Below are positions 43,982 to 53,516 of a stretch of 64,000 nucleotides of DNA, in pieces; positions within the stretch are counted from its first letter, which is position 1; the number at the start of each line of letters is the position of its first letter. Source of the stretch: an uncultured Pseudohongiella sp. (GTDB taxonomy: Bacteria; Pseudomonadota; Gammaproteobacteria; Pseudomonadales; Pseudohongiellaceae); NCBI GenBank assembly GCA_951812715.1, contig OX638323.1:1612001-1676000 (forward strand), written 5' to 3'. The position numbers and the translations under genes are program-made. The notes under the pieces were generated by a model that ran no database searches, had not been told where the DNA came from, and was given only the letters and a program-made list of their open reading frames with translations.

Positions 43982-44995
43982 CTATGCAATCACGATGCCA
44001 ACAAAGACTATCGCGCCTACCCACTGATTGTTGACGAAGGCCTTGAAGCAGGCCTCGGGCTGGCGGTCGCTGGTTAATATCTGCTGCCAGGCAAACAGCA
44101 GGCTGGCGCCGACTAGTGAAAGGTAATACGGCAGTCCGAGATCGAATTGCCGCCCCGCCAGCCACATGGCGGCTATGAACATCACCTGCAACACGCCGAT
44201 CATCATGTTGTCCGCGTCCCCTAACAGGATCGCCGTGGACTTGACGCCGACTCGCCGGTCGTACTCTCGATCTACCATGGCGTATTGCGTGTCATAGACG
44301 ATGGTCCACAGACAGTTGGCGAGGAACAGCAGCCAGGCCGAAGCGGGCACGCCGCCGGTCTGGGCGCTAAAGGCCATTGGAATGCCCCAGGAAAAGGCGA
44401 TGCCCAGCACAATCTGGGGCATATGGGTTACGCGCTTGAGAAAGGGATAGATGGCGATAATTGGCACGGCAGCCACCGCCAGCAGAATGGTCTGCAAGTT
44501 GGTGAACAGCACCAGCGCGAAACCGGTGAGGGATAACGCGGCAAAACCGGCCAGGGCGTCCCGGCGGCGGAGTTTCCCGGTCGCCAGCGGGCGCTCGCGG
44601 GTGCGCAGCACTTCGCCGTCTATGTGGTAGTCGGCGAAATCATTGATGCAGCATCCCGCCGAACGCATGATGACCGTACCTGATATGAATATGAATAACA
44701 GCCCGAACGAAGGGATGCCTTCCGCCGCGAGCCACAAGGCGCTGACAGTCGGCCAGAGCAGCAGGTAGATTCCCACCGGACGGTGCAGGCGCGCCAGGTA
44801 GAACAAGGCGACCGCTTTTTCTCGCAATTCCGGTCTTTGTTCCAGCCACGAGGCCGGCATCCGGCGCAGTCGAACCGCTTCCCGCCAGACGCGGGCCGTC
44901 GCCGACCGCGAACTGGACGCCATCAGGCCGAATCGCGGCGCTTTCCGGCGCAGCATGGCCGCTTTTTGCCGCAGCCGGGCTAGTGCGAACTTCAT
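43982..44995 (-). CDS. ubiA: 4-hydroxybenzoate polyprenyltransferase UbiA
   Basis: 337 residues from ATG 44995. The UbiA core starts near residue 65 (ARLHRPVGIYLLLWPTVSALWLA) and has the Asp-rich prenyl-PP motifs INDFADYHID and DTQYAMVDREYDRRVG. It attaches the polyprenyl chain to 4-hydroxybenzoate in the inner membrane, upstream of UbiD. The N-terminal 45-60 residues are extra compared with the usual 280-295-residue UbiA, so a start near MPASWLEQRPEL is possible. It follows recG by one base. Confidence 0.93.
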   Translation of the reverse strand: MKFALARLRQKAAMLRRKAPRFGLMASSSRSATARVWREAVRLRRMPASWLEQRPELREKAVALFYLARLHRPVGIYLLLWPTVSALWLAAEGIPSFGLLFIFISGTVIMRSAGCCINDFADYHIDGEVLRTRERPLATGKLRRRDALAGFAALSLTGFALVLFTNLQTILLAVAAVPIIAIYPFLKRVTHMPQIVLGIAFSWGIPMAFSAQTGGVPASAWLLFLANCLWTIVYDTQYAMVDREYDRRVGVKSTAILLGDADNMMIGVLQVMFIAAMWLAGRQFDLGLPYYLSLVGASLLFAWQQILTSDRQPEACFKAFVNNQWVGAIVFVGIVIA

Positions 44996-44998
44996 CAA

Positions 44999-47092
44999 TC
45001 AGACATCCCCATAATGACTGCGCTCGCCCAGCCAGCGGTGGATTAGCGGCTCCACCGCCGCGGGGTGACTTGCCAGCATTTCCTCGCAAGTTTCGCGCAC
45101 CTGTTCGAGCATATCGCTATCGCGGCTTATATCCGCCACCTTGAAGCTCATCAGACCGGTCTGCCGGGTGCCGAGCAACTGGCCCGGCCCGCGCAGACGC
45201 AAGTCTTCCTCGGCGATCAGAAAACCGTCATTGCTTTCGCGGATGATGCCCAGGCGCTCGCGGCTCAGCTCCGACAGCGGCGACTGGTAAAGCAGCAGGC
45301 AATGGCTTTGCGTGGCGCCCCGGCCGACCCGGCCGCGCAATTGATGCAGTTGCGCCAGGCCCAGGCGCTCCGGATTCTCGATTACCATGAGGCTGGCGTT
45401 GGGCACATCGACGCCGACTTCGATCACCGTGGTCGCCACCAGCAATTGAATCTCGCCGCTCTTGAAACCTTCCATCACCTCGACCTTTTCCGGCGCCTTT
45501 AGTTTGCCGTGCACCAGACCGACATGAATTTCGGGCAGCGCCTGCCCGAGTTGTTCGGCGGTGGCTTCGGCGGCCTGGGCCTGCAAGATCTCGGAATCGT
45601 CGATCAAGGTGCAGACCCAATAGGCCTGCCGGCCGGCCGCGCAGGCCGAGGCGATGCGCTCGATCACGGCGCCGCGCCGCTCATTGGAAAGCATGGCGGT
45701 GTTCACGGGACTGCGGCCCGGCGGCAGTTCATCGATTATCGAACAATCGAGATCGGCATAGGCGCTCATGGCCAGCGTTCTTGGAATGGGTGTCGCGGTC
45801 ATAACCAGTTGATGGGGGCGCAAAGCGCCGCCGCCAGCCTTTTCCCGCAATGCGAGCCGCTGATGCACGCCAAACCTGTGCTGTTCGTCGACGATGATGA
45901 GGCCAAGGCGCTGGTAATGCACGGATTCCTGGAAGACCGCATGCGTTCCGATCAGCAGATCGCAGTCGCCGGCGGCAAGATTTTCCAGTAGCTGTTTTCG
46001 CGCCTTGGCGCGAGTCTTGCCGCTAAGCCAGCCAAGCCGCACTTGCAGGGGTTCCAGCCAGCTCCGGAAAGTTTGCAGGTGCTGTTCGGCGAGGATTTCG
46101 GTCGGCGCCATGAGACAAACCTGGAATCCGGACTCAATGGCATGCAGGGCCGCCAGCGCCGCAACCACGGTCTTGCCGGAACCGACATCACCCTGGAGCA
46201 GGCGCTTCATCGGCGTCCGGCCCGACAGGTCTTCGCGGATTTCCCGGTAAACCTTGCGTTGCGCGCCGGTTAGCTTGAAAGGCAGCATTTCGGCAAAGCG
46301 GCGCGACAGCGCCTGCCTGCTGCCGAAACGGTGCGACTGCAAGGCCAAGGCGTCGAGTTTCAGGCGCCGCATGCATATCCGGTGGGCGAGCAGTTCCTCG
46401 AACGCCAGCCGCCGACGCGCCGGACTATTGTCGGTCTGGCCCGACAAGTTGAGCTGGACATCCGGCGGCGGCTGATGCAGCAGCCGCACGGATTCGGCCA
46501 GACCAATGCCGCCGAAATCCCGCAGAAACCGCGCCGGCAGCAATTCCGTCAAATCCTCGGAACGGGCCAGCATTTGCAGCGCCTGTTGCACGAGCTTGCG
46601 AATGCGGCTCTGGTGGACGCCTTCGGTGGCGGGATAGACCGGCGTAAGCGAATCGGGCACCGCGCCAGCTTCGGCCTCGCTGGACAAGATGCGGTATTCA
46701 GGATGATACATTTCCAGTCCGCCGCGGCCGTAGCGTACTTCGCCGTAGCAGCGAATCAGCTTGCCGGCCGCCAGCCGGGTCTGCTGAAAAGCATTGAAGT
46801 GGAAGAAGCGAATACCGAGCATGCCGGTGGCGTCCCGGACGGCGCAGCGCAGACTGCGACGGCGGCCGAACTGGATGCCGCTGTCGATTATCTCGCCCTG
46901 AATCTGTGCGCAATCACCCACACAGGCCCGCCCGATGGGCGTGATGCGCGTGCGATCCTCGTATCGATACGGCAGATGGAACAGCAGATCCTGGACGCTT
47001 TCGATGCCGAGATCGGCGAGCCGCGCCTTCAGTTTGGGGCCAACGCCGGTCAGGCGATCGACGGGAATCTGGTCCAGCGGCGGGCCGGTCAT
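44999..47092 (-). CDS. recG: ATP-dependent DNA helicase RecG
   Basis: 697 residues. The N-terminal wedge/OB domain begins around LTGVGPKLKARLADLGI. Helicase motifs are RLLQGDVGSGKTVVA (Walker A), IVDEQHRFGVHQR (DEQH variant), MTATPIPRTLA and QLHQLRGRVGRG. It remodels stalled replication forks and Holliday junctions. It lies in the conserved order spoT-(ridA)-recG. Confidence 0.98.
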   Translation of the reverse strand: MTGPPLDQIPVDRLTGVGPKLKARLADLGIESVQDLLFHLPYRYEDRTRITPIGRACVGDCAQIQGEIIDSGIQFGRRRSLRCAVRDATGMLGIRFFHFNAFQQTRLAAGKLIRCYGEVRYGRGGLEMYHPEYRILSSEAEAGAVPDSLTPVYPATEGVHQSRIRKLVQQALQMLARSEDLTELLPARFLRDFGGIGLAESVRLLHQPPPDVQLNLSGQTDNSPARRRLAFEELLAHRICMRRLKLDALALQSHRFGSRQALSRRFAEMLPFKLTGAQRKVYREIREDLSGRTPMKRLLQGDVGSGKTVVAALAALHAIESGFQVCLMAPTEILAEQHLQTFRSWLEPLQVRLGWLSGKTRAKARKQLLENLAAGDCDLLIGTHAVFQESVHYQRLGLIIVDEQHRFGVHQRLALREKAGGGALRPHQLVMTATPIPRTLAMSAYADLDCSIIDELPPGRSPVNTAMLSNERRGAVIERIASACAAGRQAYWVCTLIDDSEILQAQAAEATAEQLGQALPEIHVGLVHGKLKAPEKVEVMEGFKSGEIQLLVATTVIEVGVDVPNASLMVIENPERLGLAQLHQLRGRVGRGATQSHCLLLYQSPLSELSRERLGIIRESNDGFLIAEEDLRLRGPGQLLGTRQTGLMSFKVADISRDSDMLEQVRETCEEMLASHPAAVEPLIHRWLGERSHYGDV

Positions 47093-47111
47093 ATGATCAG
47101 GAACGGGAGCT

Positions 47112-47495
47112 TCAGTCGCTCAGAATCGCATCGATCTCGATCATGGCGTTCGCCGGCAGCGCGCTGACCTGGATGGTGGCGCGGGCCGGGTAAGGCTCTT
47201 CCAGACGCCGCGCCATGATCTCGTTGACGATCTTGAAATTGCCCAGATCGGTGAGGTAGATCGTCATTCGCAACGTCTGGCCGAGATTCGATCCCGCCGC
47301 CGCCGCGACCGCGGCCAGATTGTCGAAAACCTGTTCGGTCTGCTCCTCGATGCCGCCCTCGACCAGCCGCATGGTAACCGGGTCGAGCGGGACCTGGCCG
47401 GAAAGGAATATCAGCGGGCCGAAGCGCACGGCCTGGGAATACGGGCCGATCGCTTGCGGCGCGTCTTCGGTTTGAACGACTTGCGATGCGAGCAT
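47112..47495 (-). CDS. ridA: RidA-family reactive intermediate deaminase
   Basis: 127 residues from ATG 47495 (site TTTGGAG). RidA blocks: APQAIGPYSQAVRFGPLIFLSGQ, PYPARATIQVSALPANAMIEID (split at QVSAL). The conserved Arg of the active site is in ARATIQVSAL. It hydrolyses 2-aminoacrylate and similar imines. An in-frame extension of 28 codons upstream reads into R1 copy D and is rejected. The order spoT-ridA-recG is common in gammaproteobacteria. Confidence 0.95.
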   Translation of the reverse strand: MLASQVVQTEDAPQAIGPYSQAVRFGPLIFLSGQVPLDPVTMRLVEGGIEEQTEQVFDNLAAVAAAAGSNLGQTLRMTIYLTDLGNFKIVNEIMARRLEEPYPARATIQVSALPANAMIEIDAILSD

Positions 47496-47572
47496 GAAAA
47501 TTCTCCAAATATACTTTGCGCGGGCTGATTTGCCGCGGTTCAAGAAAGCTCTGATTACGTCGACACTTCCGC

Positions 47573-47649
47573 GCGGCACAGGTCAGCCGCCGCGTTCGAT
47601 GGCGCGATCATTGAACTCGTTGACAAAACAAAACCGCGCTTTTGTTTTG
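47573..47649. repeat. R1 multi-hairpin repeat, copy D
   Basis: Three stem-loops: GCGGC/GCCGC (47573-47590), GTTC-g-ATG/CAT-t-GAAC (47594-47616) and a perfect 10-bp stem CAAAACAAAA/TTTTGTTTTG with loop CCGCGC (47624-47649). It ends 12 bp from the spoT stop and is inverted relative to copies B and C. It lies between spoT and ridA. Confidence 0.8.
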
Positions 47650-47661
47650 CGGCAATGAAAA

Positions 47662-49812
47662 CTAGTGAACGGTCGGCCTGCGCGTCTTGCGGCTCTTGAC
47701 CCTGGTTACCCGGGTGACCGCCTTGATCATGCGAATCTTGCGCATGACCCGGGCCAGATGCACGCGATTCCGCACGTTGATCAGCAGATTGACGATGCTG
47801 AAATGGGCGTCGCGCTCGACCGTGCTGATTTTTTCGACATTCGCTTCGGCGCCGGTAATAGCCGTGGCGAGCGTGGCGATGATGCCGCGCTGATGTTCCA
47901 GCTCGACCCGGACCTCGACGGTGAACTCGCCATGGACTTCCGGATCCCAGTTCACCTCGACACATTTTTCCGGATCGTTTCTCAGGTCAGAGATATTGTT
48001 GCAATCGCGGGTATGAATCACGAGTCCGCGTTCCGAACTGATAAAGCCGGTGATGCGGTCGCCGGGAATCGGATTGCAGCAGCGGGCATAATTCATCACC
48101 GAACTCTGGGCGCCGCGCACGAGCAGATTGCCGCCCAATTCCGTTCCGATGGCATTCTCGTTCAGGGAAATCAGCCGCTGGGCCACGGTATGTGACATGC
48201 GGTTGCCGAGTCCGATTTCCCCGAACAGCTTGTTCAGCGAATCCAGCCGCAATTGTTCCAGCGTACTGGAAATGGCTTCCCTCGACACGCTATCCAGGCT
48301 GACGCCAAAGCTCGCCAGCGCTTTGGTCAGCAAGCGCCGGCCGAGGGCGATGGACTCGGACAGTTTCTGGCTCTTCAGGAAATGCCGAATGCTCGTGCGA
48401 GCCCTGGCGGTGACGACGAAACTCAGCCAGGCAGGGTTTGGCTTGTGTCCCGGCGCGGTAATGATTTCCACGGTCTGGCCACTTTGCAAGGGCTCGCTCA
48501 GCGGCGCCAGTCGGCGCGAGATGCGGCAGGCCACGCAGGTGCTGCCGACATCGGTGTGGATTGCGTAGGCGAAATCCACCGGGGTAGAGCCGGATGGCAA
48601 TTCGAAAATTTCGCCCTTCGGCGTGAATACATAGATTTCATCCGGGAACAGGTCGATCTTCACGTTCTCGATAAATTCCATCGAGTTGCCGGCGCTTTGT
48701 TGCATTTCGAGCAGGCCGTTGACCCATTCCCGGGCCCGGATATGAGCATTGCTGGGAATGTCCTCGCTCGACTTGTACAGCCAATGCGCGGCAATGCCGT
48801 TATTGGCCATGGCTTCCATTTCCTCGGTGCGGATCTGAATTTCGATGGGCAGGCCGTGCATGCCGAACAGGGTGGTATGCAGGGACTGGTAGCCGTTGGC
48901 CTTGGGAATGGCGATATAGTCCTTGAACCGGCCCGGCACCGGCTTGTACAGGCTGTGGATCGCGCCAAGCACGCGATAACAGGTGTCGACCCGATCCACC
49001 ACGATGCGGAAGGCGTAGACATCCATGATCTCGGAGAAAGACTTCCGCTTGCTGCGCATCTTGTCGTAAATGCTGTAAAGGTGCTTTTCCCGGCCGATGG
49101 TCCGGCCCGGCAGTCCTTCCCGTTCGAGGCAGGCTTCAAGCGAAGTCTGAATCTGGGACACGATTTCCTTGCGGTTGCCGCGCACCTTGCGCACGGCGGC
49201 GGCGATTCGCCGAAAGCGCAACGGATACATGGCATCGAAAGCGAGATCTTCAAATTCGATCCGCATATCGTTCATGCCGAGCCGGTTGGCGATCGGCGCA
49301 TAGATGTCAAGCGTCTCTCTGGCGATCCGGCGGCGCTTGTCGGGCGGCAACACCTTGATGGTGCGCATGTTGTGCAGGCGATCGGCGAGTTTCACCATGA
49401 TGACGCGCAGATCCCGCGACATCGCCAGCGCCATCTTCTGGAAATTCTCGGCCTGGGCTTCGGCGTGAGAACCGAAGGATATTTGGCTCAGCTTGCTGAC
49501 CCCGTCGACCATTTCCGCCACGGTATTGCCGAACTGCGACTTGATCGCGGTCTTGGTGATGCCGGTGTCTTCAATTACATCATGCAACATCGCCGCCATC
49601 AGCGACTGATGGTCCATATGCATCTTGCTGAGAATGCCGGCCACCTGAAGGGGGTGCGTGATATAGGGATCGCCGGTACGGCGGAACTGACCTTCGTGGG
49701 CCTGCTCGGCGTAAAAGTAGGCGCGCCGCACCAGGTTGATCTGCTGTCCTGCGAGGTAGCCTGACAGGCCGTCGGCCAGAGAGTTGATGTTTTCAATCTG
49801 CAAGGCTGACAA
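47662..49812 (-). CDS. spoT: Bifunctional (p)ppGpp synthetase/hydrolase SpoT
   Basis: About 716 residues. The HD hydrolase domain contains AAMLHDVIEDT, the synthetase domain YAFRIVVDRVDTCYRVLG and IAIPKANGYQSLHTT, then TGS (EIYVFTPKGEIFELPSGS) and an ACT domain near the C-terminus. It controls the stringent alarmone. The start is taken as TTG 49812, preceded by GGAGGCG; no ATG lies in frame near the expected N-terminus. It follows rpoZ by 19 bp. Confidence 0.96.
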   Translation of the reverse strand: MSALQIENINSLADGLSGYLAGQQINLVRRAYFYAEQAHEGQFRRTGDPYITHPLQVAGILSKMHMDHQSLMAAMLHDVIEDTGITKTAIKSQFGNTVAEMVDGVSKLSQISFGSHAEAQAENFQKMALAMSRDLRVIMVKLADRLHNMRTIKVLPPDKRRRIARETLDIYAPIANRLGMNDMRIEFEDLAFDAMYPLRFRRIAAAVRKVRGNRKEIVSQIQTSLEACLEREGLPGRTIGREKHLYSIYDKMRSKRKSFSEIMDVYAFRIVVDRVDTCYRVLGAIHSLYKPVPGRFKDYIAIPKANGYQSLHTTLFGMHGLPIEIQIRTEEMEAMANNGIAAHWLYKSSEDIPSNAHIRAREWVNGLLEMQQSAGNSMEFIENVKIDLFPDEIYVFTPKGEIFELPSGSTPVDFAYAIHTDVGSTCVACRISRRLAPLSEPLQSGQTVEIITAPGHKPNPAWLSFVVTARARTSIRHFLKSQKLSESIALGRRLLTKALASFGVSLDSVSREAISSTLEQLRLDSLNKLFGEIGLGNRMSHTVAQRLISLNENAIGTELGGNLLVRGAQSSVMNYARCCNPIPGDRITGFISSERGLVIHTRDCNNISDLRNDPEKCVEVNWDPEVHGEFTVEVRVELEHQRGIIATLATAITGAEANVEKISTVERDAHFSIVNLLINVRNRVHLARVMRKIRMIKAVTRVTRVKSRKTRRPTVH

Positions 49813-49831
49813 TATGCGCCTCCGTTCCCGG

Positions 49832-50122
49832 TTATCCCTCGGTTTCAGGCGCCGGGGCCGCTTCCGGCTGTTCGAGCATGAGTTCCATTTCCTGCTCGAT
49901 CTCCTCCATTTGCGTTTCAGGCTTTTCGGTGAGGATTTCGGGACCAACCAGTCCCTGGGCGATTTCGCGCAAGGCCAGCACCGTGGGCTTGTCGTTGTCT
50001 TCCGCGACGAGCGGGTCCTTGCCTTGGGTCTGCAATTGCCGGGCGCGCTTGCCCGCGACCATGACGAGTTCGAAGCGGTTATCTACCTTGTCGAGGCAAT
50101 CTTCAACGGTAATTCTTGCCAT
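49832..50122 (-). CDS. rpoZ: RNA polymerase omega subunit
   Basis: 96 residues beginning [20 protein letters not shown] and containing [14 protein letters not shown] and [13 protein letters not shown], the omega signature. The acidic Glu/Pro-rich tail is longer than in E. coli. It assists RNA polymerase assembly and ppGpp response. In many relatives gmk lies directly upstream; here a VOC gene and a YciI gene separate them. Confidence 0.97.
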   Translation of the reverse strand: MARITVEDCLDKVDNRFELVMVAGKRARQLQTQGKDPLVAEDNDKPTVLALREIAQGLVGPEILTEKPETQMEEIEQEMELMLEQPEAAPAPETEG

Positions 50123-50243
50123 GTACTTGTTCCTGTCGATACCATCGGAACATTGTACAACGACGTTCCGGTTGCGGGGTCGGAGATTTTACTGGATTCA
50201 AGGCGTCGATGCATAGTACCGAATAGTCATAAAGTTACCGATA

Positions 50244-50249
50244 TATAAT
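50244..50249 (+). promoter_or_regulatory. Candidate -10 box of the VOC protein gene
   Basis: A perfect TATAAT lies in an AT-rich stretch 40 bp before the VOC start codon. No good -35 is seen at 16-18 bp, so the promoter may need an activator. Confidence 0.45.
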
Positions 50250-50288
50250 GAATAACTCCGCCCATTCGCTAGAGACAGGATTTTCACG

Positions 50289-51467
50289 ATGATGCAAGAA
50301 CTGCTTGTTGAAGCCTTGAGCCATACGGCTCGGCGATTTGCCAGAGCCTTGTTGAAAGGACGTTGGTTGCTGATCTCCTGTTGCCTGCTGGCTGGCTGGC
50401 CCGCCGCCGCGGCCGAGCGGCCCGATACGGGCATGAGCGGCGTCTACGAAGTAATGGTGGGCGTGTCCGACGCCGAGCCTGCCTTGGCCTACTTCGCTGA
50501 ATTCGGTTTTGCCGTCGTCGCCAAGGCCGAATTGTCGGCAGAGCGGGCGGCAACGCTGTATGGCGTCGATTCGGCGCTCACCTCATGGCGACTGCAAAAT
50601 GGCGAGGTTGATGCCCATGGCCTGTTGCGGCTGCTTGAATGGGACGACCCGACCGGGCCGGGCCTGGGCCTTGCGCAGCCGCACACCGTGGGGATGCGCA
50701 TGGCGGTCATGCGCACCCGCGACATCTTTCGCCTGGCCGATGTCTTCACCGACCTGCGCGAGCAAGCGATCCAGCCCTGGCTGCTGGCGGGGCCGGTCTA
50801 TGACGATCTTTACAACGCCACCGAAGGCCTCCCAAGCATTGTCAACCGCCGCGTCGGGGTGCGGGAAATGGCCGTTTACGGTCAATGGTTCAATCACGTC
50901 TTCTTTCAGCGCTATGGCTACTCTATTCCCGGCTACGGCGTGATTGGCGATCATGCGCCCCTCGGCACCAGCGAATTCACTCATCACGACTTCGTCGTGG
51001 CGGGGGACCTGGGCGAGGTCACCGCTTACTATGAGTCGGTCTTCGGCTATATTTCGGAAAACGATCCGCAGATCGACGGCGACTGGCTGCAGGGACCGCA
51101 GGCGATATTCATCATGGAACCGGGACGATCCCACTGGTATCGGGGCTTTGTTTCCCCCAATGACGTCAGCGGCAAGCTCAAGTTCTTTTCCTTGGAAGGA
51201 CTGCACGAAATCGATGACCGTTCCGCCCGCCAGCGTCCCGGCGAAATCGGCATTACCTTGCACTCGATGTGGACGCCCCGCCTTGATCTGGTGCATCGCC
51301 TGGCGATGGACGCCGGAATTGAACCGGGACCGATCACCGCCAATGAATTCGAAGAATCCAGTTTTCTTCTGCATGGACCGGACGGAGTCTATTGGCAGTT
51401 GATTCAGCGGGAATCGTCCGCTTGGCCAGCGGTGACCGAGTTTCAATTGCTGGACGTTAACAACTGA
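50289..51467 (+). CDS. Exported VOC-superfamily (glyoxalase/dioxygenase-fold) protein
   Basis: 392 residues. A hydrophobic N-terminal stretch (GRWLLISCCLLAGWPAAAAE) suggests export or anchoring. Two or more VOC-like beta-alpha-beta units follow (MVGVSDAEPALAYFAEFGF; HHDFVVAGDLGEVTAYYESVFGY, split at DLGEV; FEESSFLLHGPDGVYWQLIQ). The final Glu/His-containing strands fit a metal site, but the ligands cannot be assigned safely. Substrate unknown. It is on the plus strand, inserted in the otherwise minus-strand gmk-rpoZ-spoT block. Confidence 0.75.
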   Translation: MMQELLVEALSHTARRFARALLKGRWLLISCCLLAGWPAAAAERPDTGMSGVYEVMVGVSDAEPALAYFAEFGFAVVAKAELSAERAATLYGVDSALTSWRLQNGEVDAHGLLRLLEWDDPTGPGLGLAQPHTVGMRMAVMRTRDIFRLADVFTDLREQAIQPWLLAGPVYDDLYNATEGLPSIVNRRVGVREMAVYGQWFNHVFFQRYGYSIPGYGVIGDHAPLGTSEFTHHDFVVAGDLGEVTAYYESVFGYISENDPQIDGDWLQGPQAIFIMEPGRSHWYRGFVSPNDVSGKLKFFSLEGLHEIDDRSARQRPGEIGITLHSMWTPRLDLVHRLAMDAGIEPGPITANEFEESSFLLHGPDGVYWQLIQRESSAWPAVTEFQLLDVNN

Positions 51468-51491
51468 ACCTTTCCCCGCGCTCCAATGGCT

Positions 51492-51824
51492 TCAGCGGCG
51501 ATTGCTCGCGGGCGGAATTTTCCAGGCTGCTCCACCGACCCAGACTCCGGCGGCGGGCCTGAAAGCGCGAAACTCCACCTCCTCGTACAGCCCCGCCCGA
51601 TAGTAGGGGTCTTCGCGCAACAGCGCGCGGGCTTCGTCCAGATCCACGGTCCGATAGATGAAACAGCTTGCGTTCATATCGTCGGGCGAATCTTCCGCGA
51701 ACAAGGGGCCGGCAACGGCGATCCGGTCCATCACCTTTTCGATATATGTCAGATGCGCCTCCAGATATTCCCGCCGCAGCGCGGCGGAATCGGCCACATC
51801 GCGACAGATGACTAGCCAGGCCAT
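51492..51824 (-). CDS. YciI-family protein
   Basis: 110 residues. The YCII fold is indicated by REYLEAHLTYIEKV, GPLFAEDS, CFIYRTVDLDEARALLREDPY and YRAGLYEEVEFRAF. These are small ferredoxin-like proteins with a conserved His/Asp pair, of uncertain enzymatic role. It lies just downstream of gmk on the same strand. Confidence 0.85.
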   Translation of the reverse strand: MAWLVICRDVADSAALRREYLEAHLTYIEKVMDRIAVAGPLFAEDSPDDMNASCFIYRTVDLDEARALLREDPYYRAGLYEEVEFRAFRPAAGVWVGGAAWKIPPASNRR

Positions 51825-51865
51825 AACTGTCAGGTCCCGCCGGCATTATTGAAGCGCATCGACCA

Positions 51866-52486
51866 TCAAGCTCCGCTTTTGAGATTTCGCAATAGGTCGG
51901 CATGCCGCGCCGACTGATCTTCGCGGCGCAGGCGGCGGGCCCGGACAATTGCGCGGATGTCCGCCAGCGCCGTTGCGAATTCGTCGTTGAACACCAGGAA
52001 ATCCGATTTCTCTCCCTGGGCTATCTCCCGGCGCGCCTGACGCATGCGCCGCTCGATCGTCTCCGCGTCATCGAGCGCCCGAGTTTCCAGTCGCCGACGC
52101 AAAGTCTTGACCGATGGCGGCAGGATGAAGATTGAACACGCCGACTGGTCGAGTCCGCGAACCTGTTCCGCTCCCTGCCAGTCGATTTCCAGGATTACGT
52201 CAATTCCCTGCTCGCGCTGGCGCCGGACCCAGTCCCGGGAAGTGCCGTAAAAGTGGCCGTAGACTTCCGCGTATTCGAGAAAGGCGTCTTGCGCCAGTTT
52301 GCGCTTGAATTCGTTTTGGTCCACGAAGAAATAGTCGATCCCGTCCCGCTCCCCTTTCCTTTTCGGCCGCGTGGTATGCGATACCGAAATGTGCAGCGAT
52401 TCGTCGTCCTCGACGAGTTGCCTGACCAGACTGGTCTTGCCTGCTCCCGATGGGGCGGTAACGATATAAAGCGCGCCGAAAGTCAT
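51866..52486 (-). CDS. gmk: Guanylate kinase
   Basis: 206 residues. The P-loop is LYIVTAPSGAGKTSLVRQLV, and the GMP-binding segment is SVSHTTRPKRKGERDGIDYFF (split TTRPKRKGERDG / IDYFF). It phosphorylates GMP to GDP. The usual partners rpoZ and spoT lie 1.7 kb further on the same strand. Confidence 0.97.
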   Translation of the reverse strand: MTFGALYIVTAPSGAGKTSLVRQLVEDDESLHISVSHTTRPKRKGERDGIDYFFVDQNEFKRKLAQDAFLEYAEVYGHFYGTSRDWVRRQREQGIDVILEIDWQGAEQVRGLDQSACSIFILPPSVKTLRRRLETRALDDAETIERRMRQARREIAQGEKSDFLVFNDEFATALADIRAIVRARRLRREDQSARHADLLRNLKSGA

Positions 52487-52499
52487 CGCGGAGCCGATC

Positions 52500-53384
52500 C
52501 TACAAGACGCCGGGTTTCTGCAAGGCGGCTATTCTGTCTTCCAGCGGCGGATGCGACATGAACAGCGCGCGCAGGCCGGTCGGACGGCCGCCATTGATGC
52601 CGAAGGCGGCGAGTTCGCCGGGCAGATCTTCCGCCTGATTCTGTTGCAGGCGCTTGAGCGCGGCGATCATCTTCTGCCGACCCGCCAGATTGGCGCCGCC
52701 GGAATCGGCGCGGAATTCGCGCCAGCGGCTGAACCACATGACAATGATCGACGCGAGAATCGACAGCACGATCTGGGCGACGATGGAAACGACGAAATAG
52801 CCGATGCCGAATCCCCGCTGGTTCTTGAACACGACCCGGTCGAACGTGTGGCCGATCACCCGCGACAGGAAGATCACGAAGGTGTTCAGCACGCCTTGCA
52901 ACAGCCCCATGGTAACCATATCGCCGTTGGCGATATGCGCGACCTCATGGCCGAGCACCGCCTCCGCCTCTTCTTGGGTCATCTTGCGCAGCAAGCCGCT
53001 GCTGACCGCGACCAGCGCGTTGTTGCGCCGCATTCCGGTAGCGAAAGCATTCACCACATCGGAAGGAAAAATCCCCACCTCCGGCATGCCGATACCGGCG
53101 CGTTGCGCCTGGCGCTCGACGGTTTGCAGCAGCCAGCGCTCCCGCTGATTCGACGGCGTCTTGATGATCTCCACGCGCATGGCGCGCTTGGCCATCCACT
53201 TCGACAGGGCAAGTGAAATGAACGCCCCGCCGAAACCAAACAGGGCAGAAAAAACCAGCAGCGCGTTCATGTCCAGAGCCGTGCCGCTTTCGTTCAGAAT
53301 CCCTTCAAAGCCCAACAATCGAAAGCTGATGCTGATCACCAGCAATACGGCAATGTTTGTTGCCAAAAACAGCAAGATACGCAT
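52500..53384 (-). CDS. htpX: Membrane protease HtpX
   Basis: 294 residues. Two N-terminal membrane helices, then the zinc-protease motif [19 protein letters not shown] (HExxH), two further helices and the [14 protein letters not shown] segment with the third ligand. It degrades damaged inner-membrane proteins under heat or envelope stress. It ends 13 bp before the gmk start. Confidence 0.97.
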   Translation of the reverse strand: MRILLFLATNIAVLLVISISFRLLGFEGILNESGTALDMNALLVFSALFGFGGAFISLALSKWMAKRAMRVEIIKTPSNQRERWLLQTVERQAQRAGIGMPEVGIFPSDVVNAFATGMRRNNALVAVSSGLLRKMTQEEAEAVLGHEVAHIANGDMVTMGLLQGVLNTFVIFLSRVIGHTFDRVVFKNQRGFGIGYFVVSIVAQIVLSILASIIVMWFSRWREFRADSGGANLAGRQKMIAALKRLQQNQAEDLPGELAAFGINGGRPTGLRALFMSHPPLEDRIAALQKPGVL

Positions 53385-53516
53385 AGCTACATCCTGGACC
53401 GCTTACTATGTGGCCCGTTGTTTAATAAGGGTGACCACCGAGGACTTCAAGCAGGGTAGTTTCAATGTTCTTGGCGACAATTTCCAGTAGGAGCGGTCCA
53501 CCCGTAGCGGCAGGCG
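53385..53516. other. Gap between htpX and the membrane-protein gene
   Basis: This short gap must contain the htpX promoter on the minus strand. No clear -35/-10 pair or hairpin was identified. Confidence 0.3.

Noticed and set aside
47496..47579. 28-codon N-terminal extension of RidA
   Set aside because: It reads into R1 copy D; ATG 47495 has a ribosome site and gives the normal RidA length.
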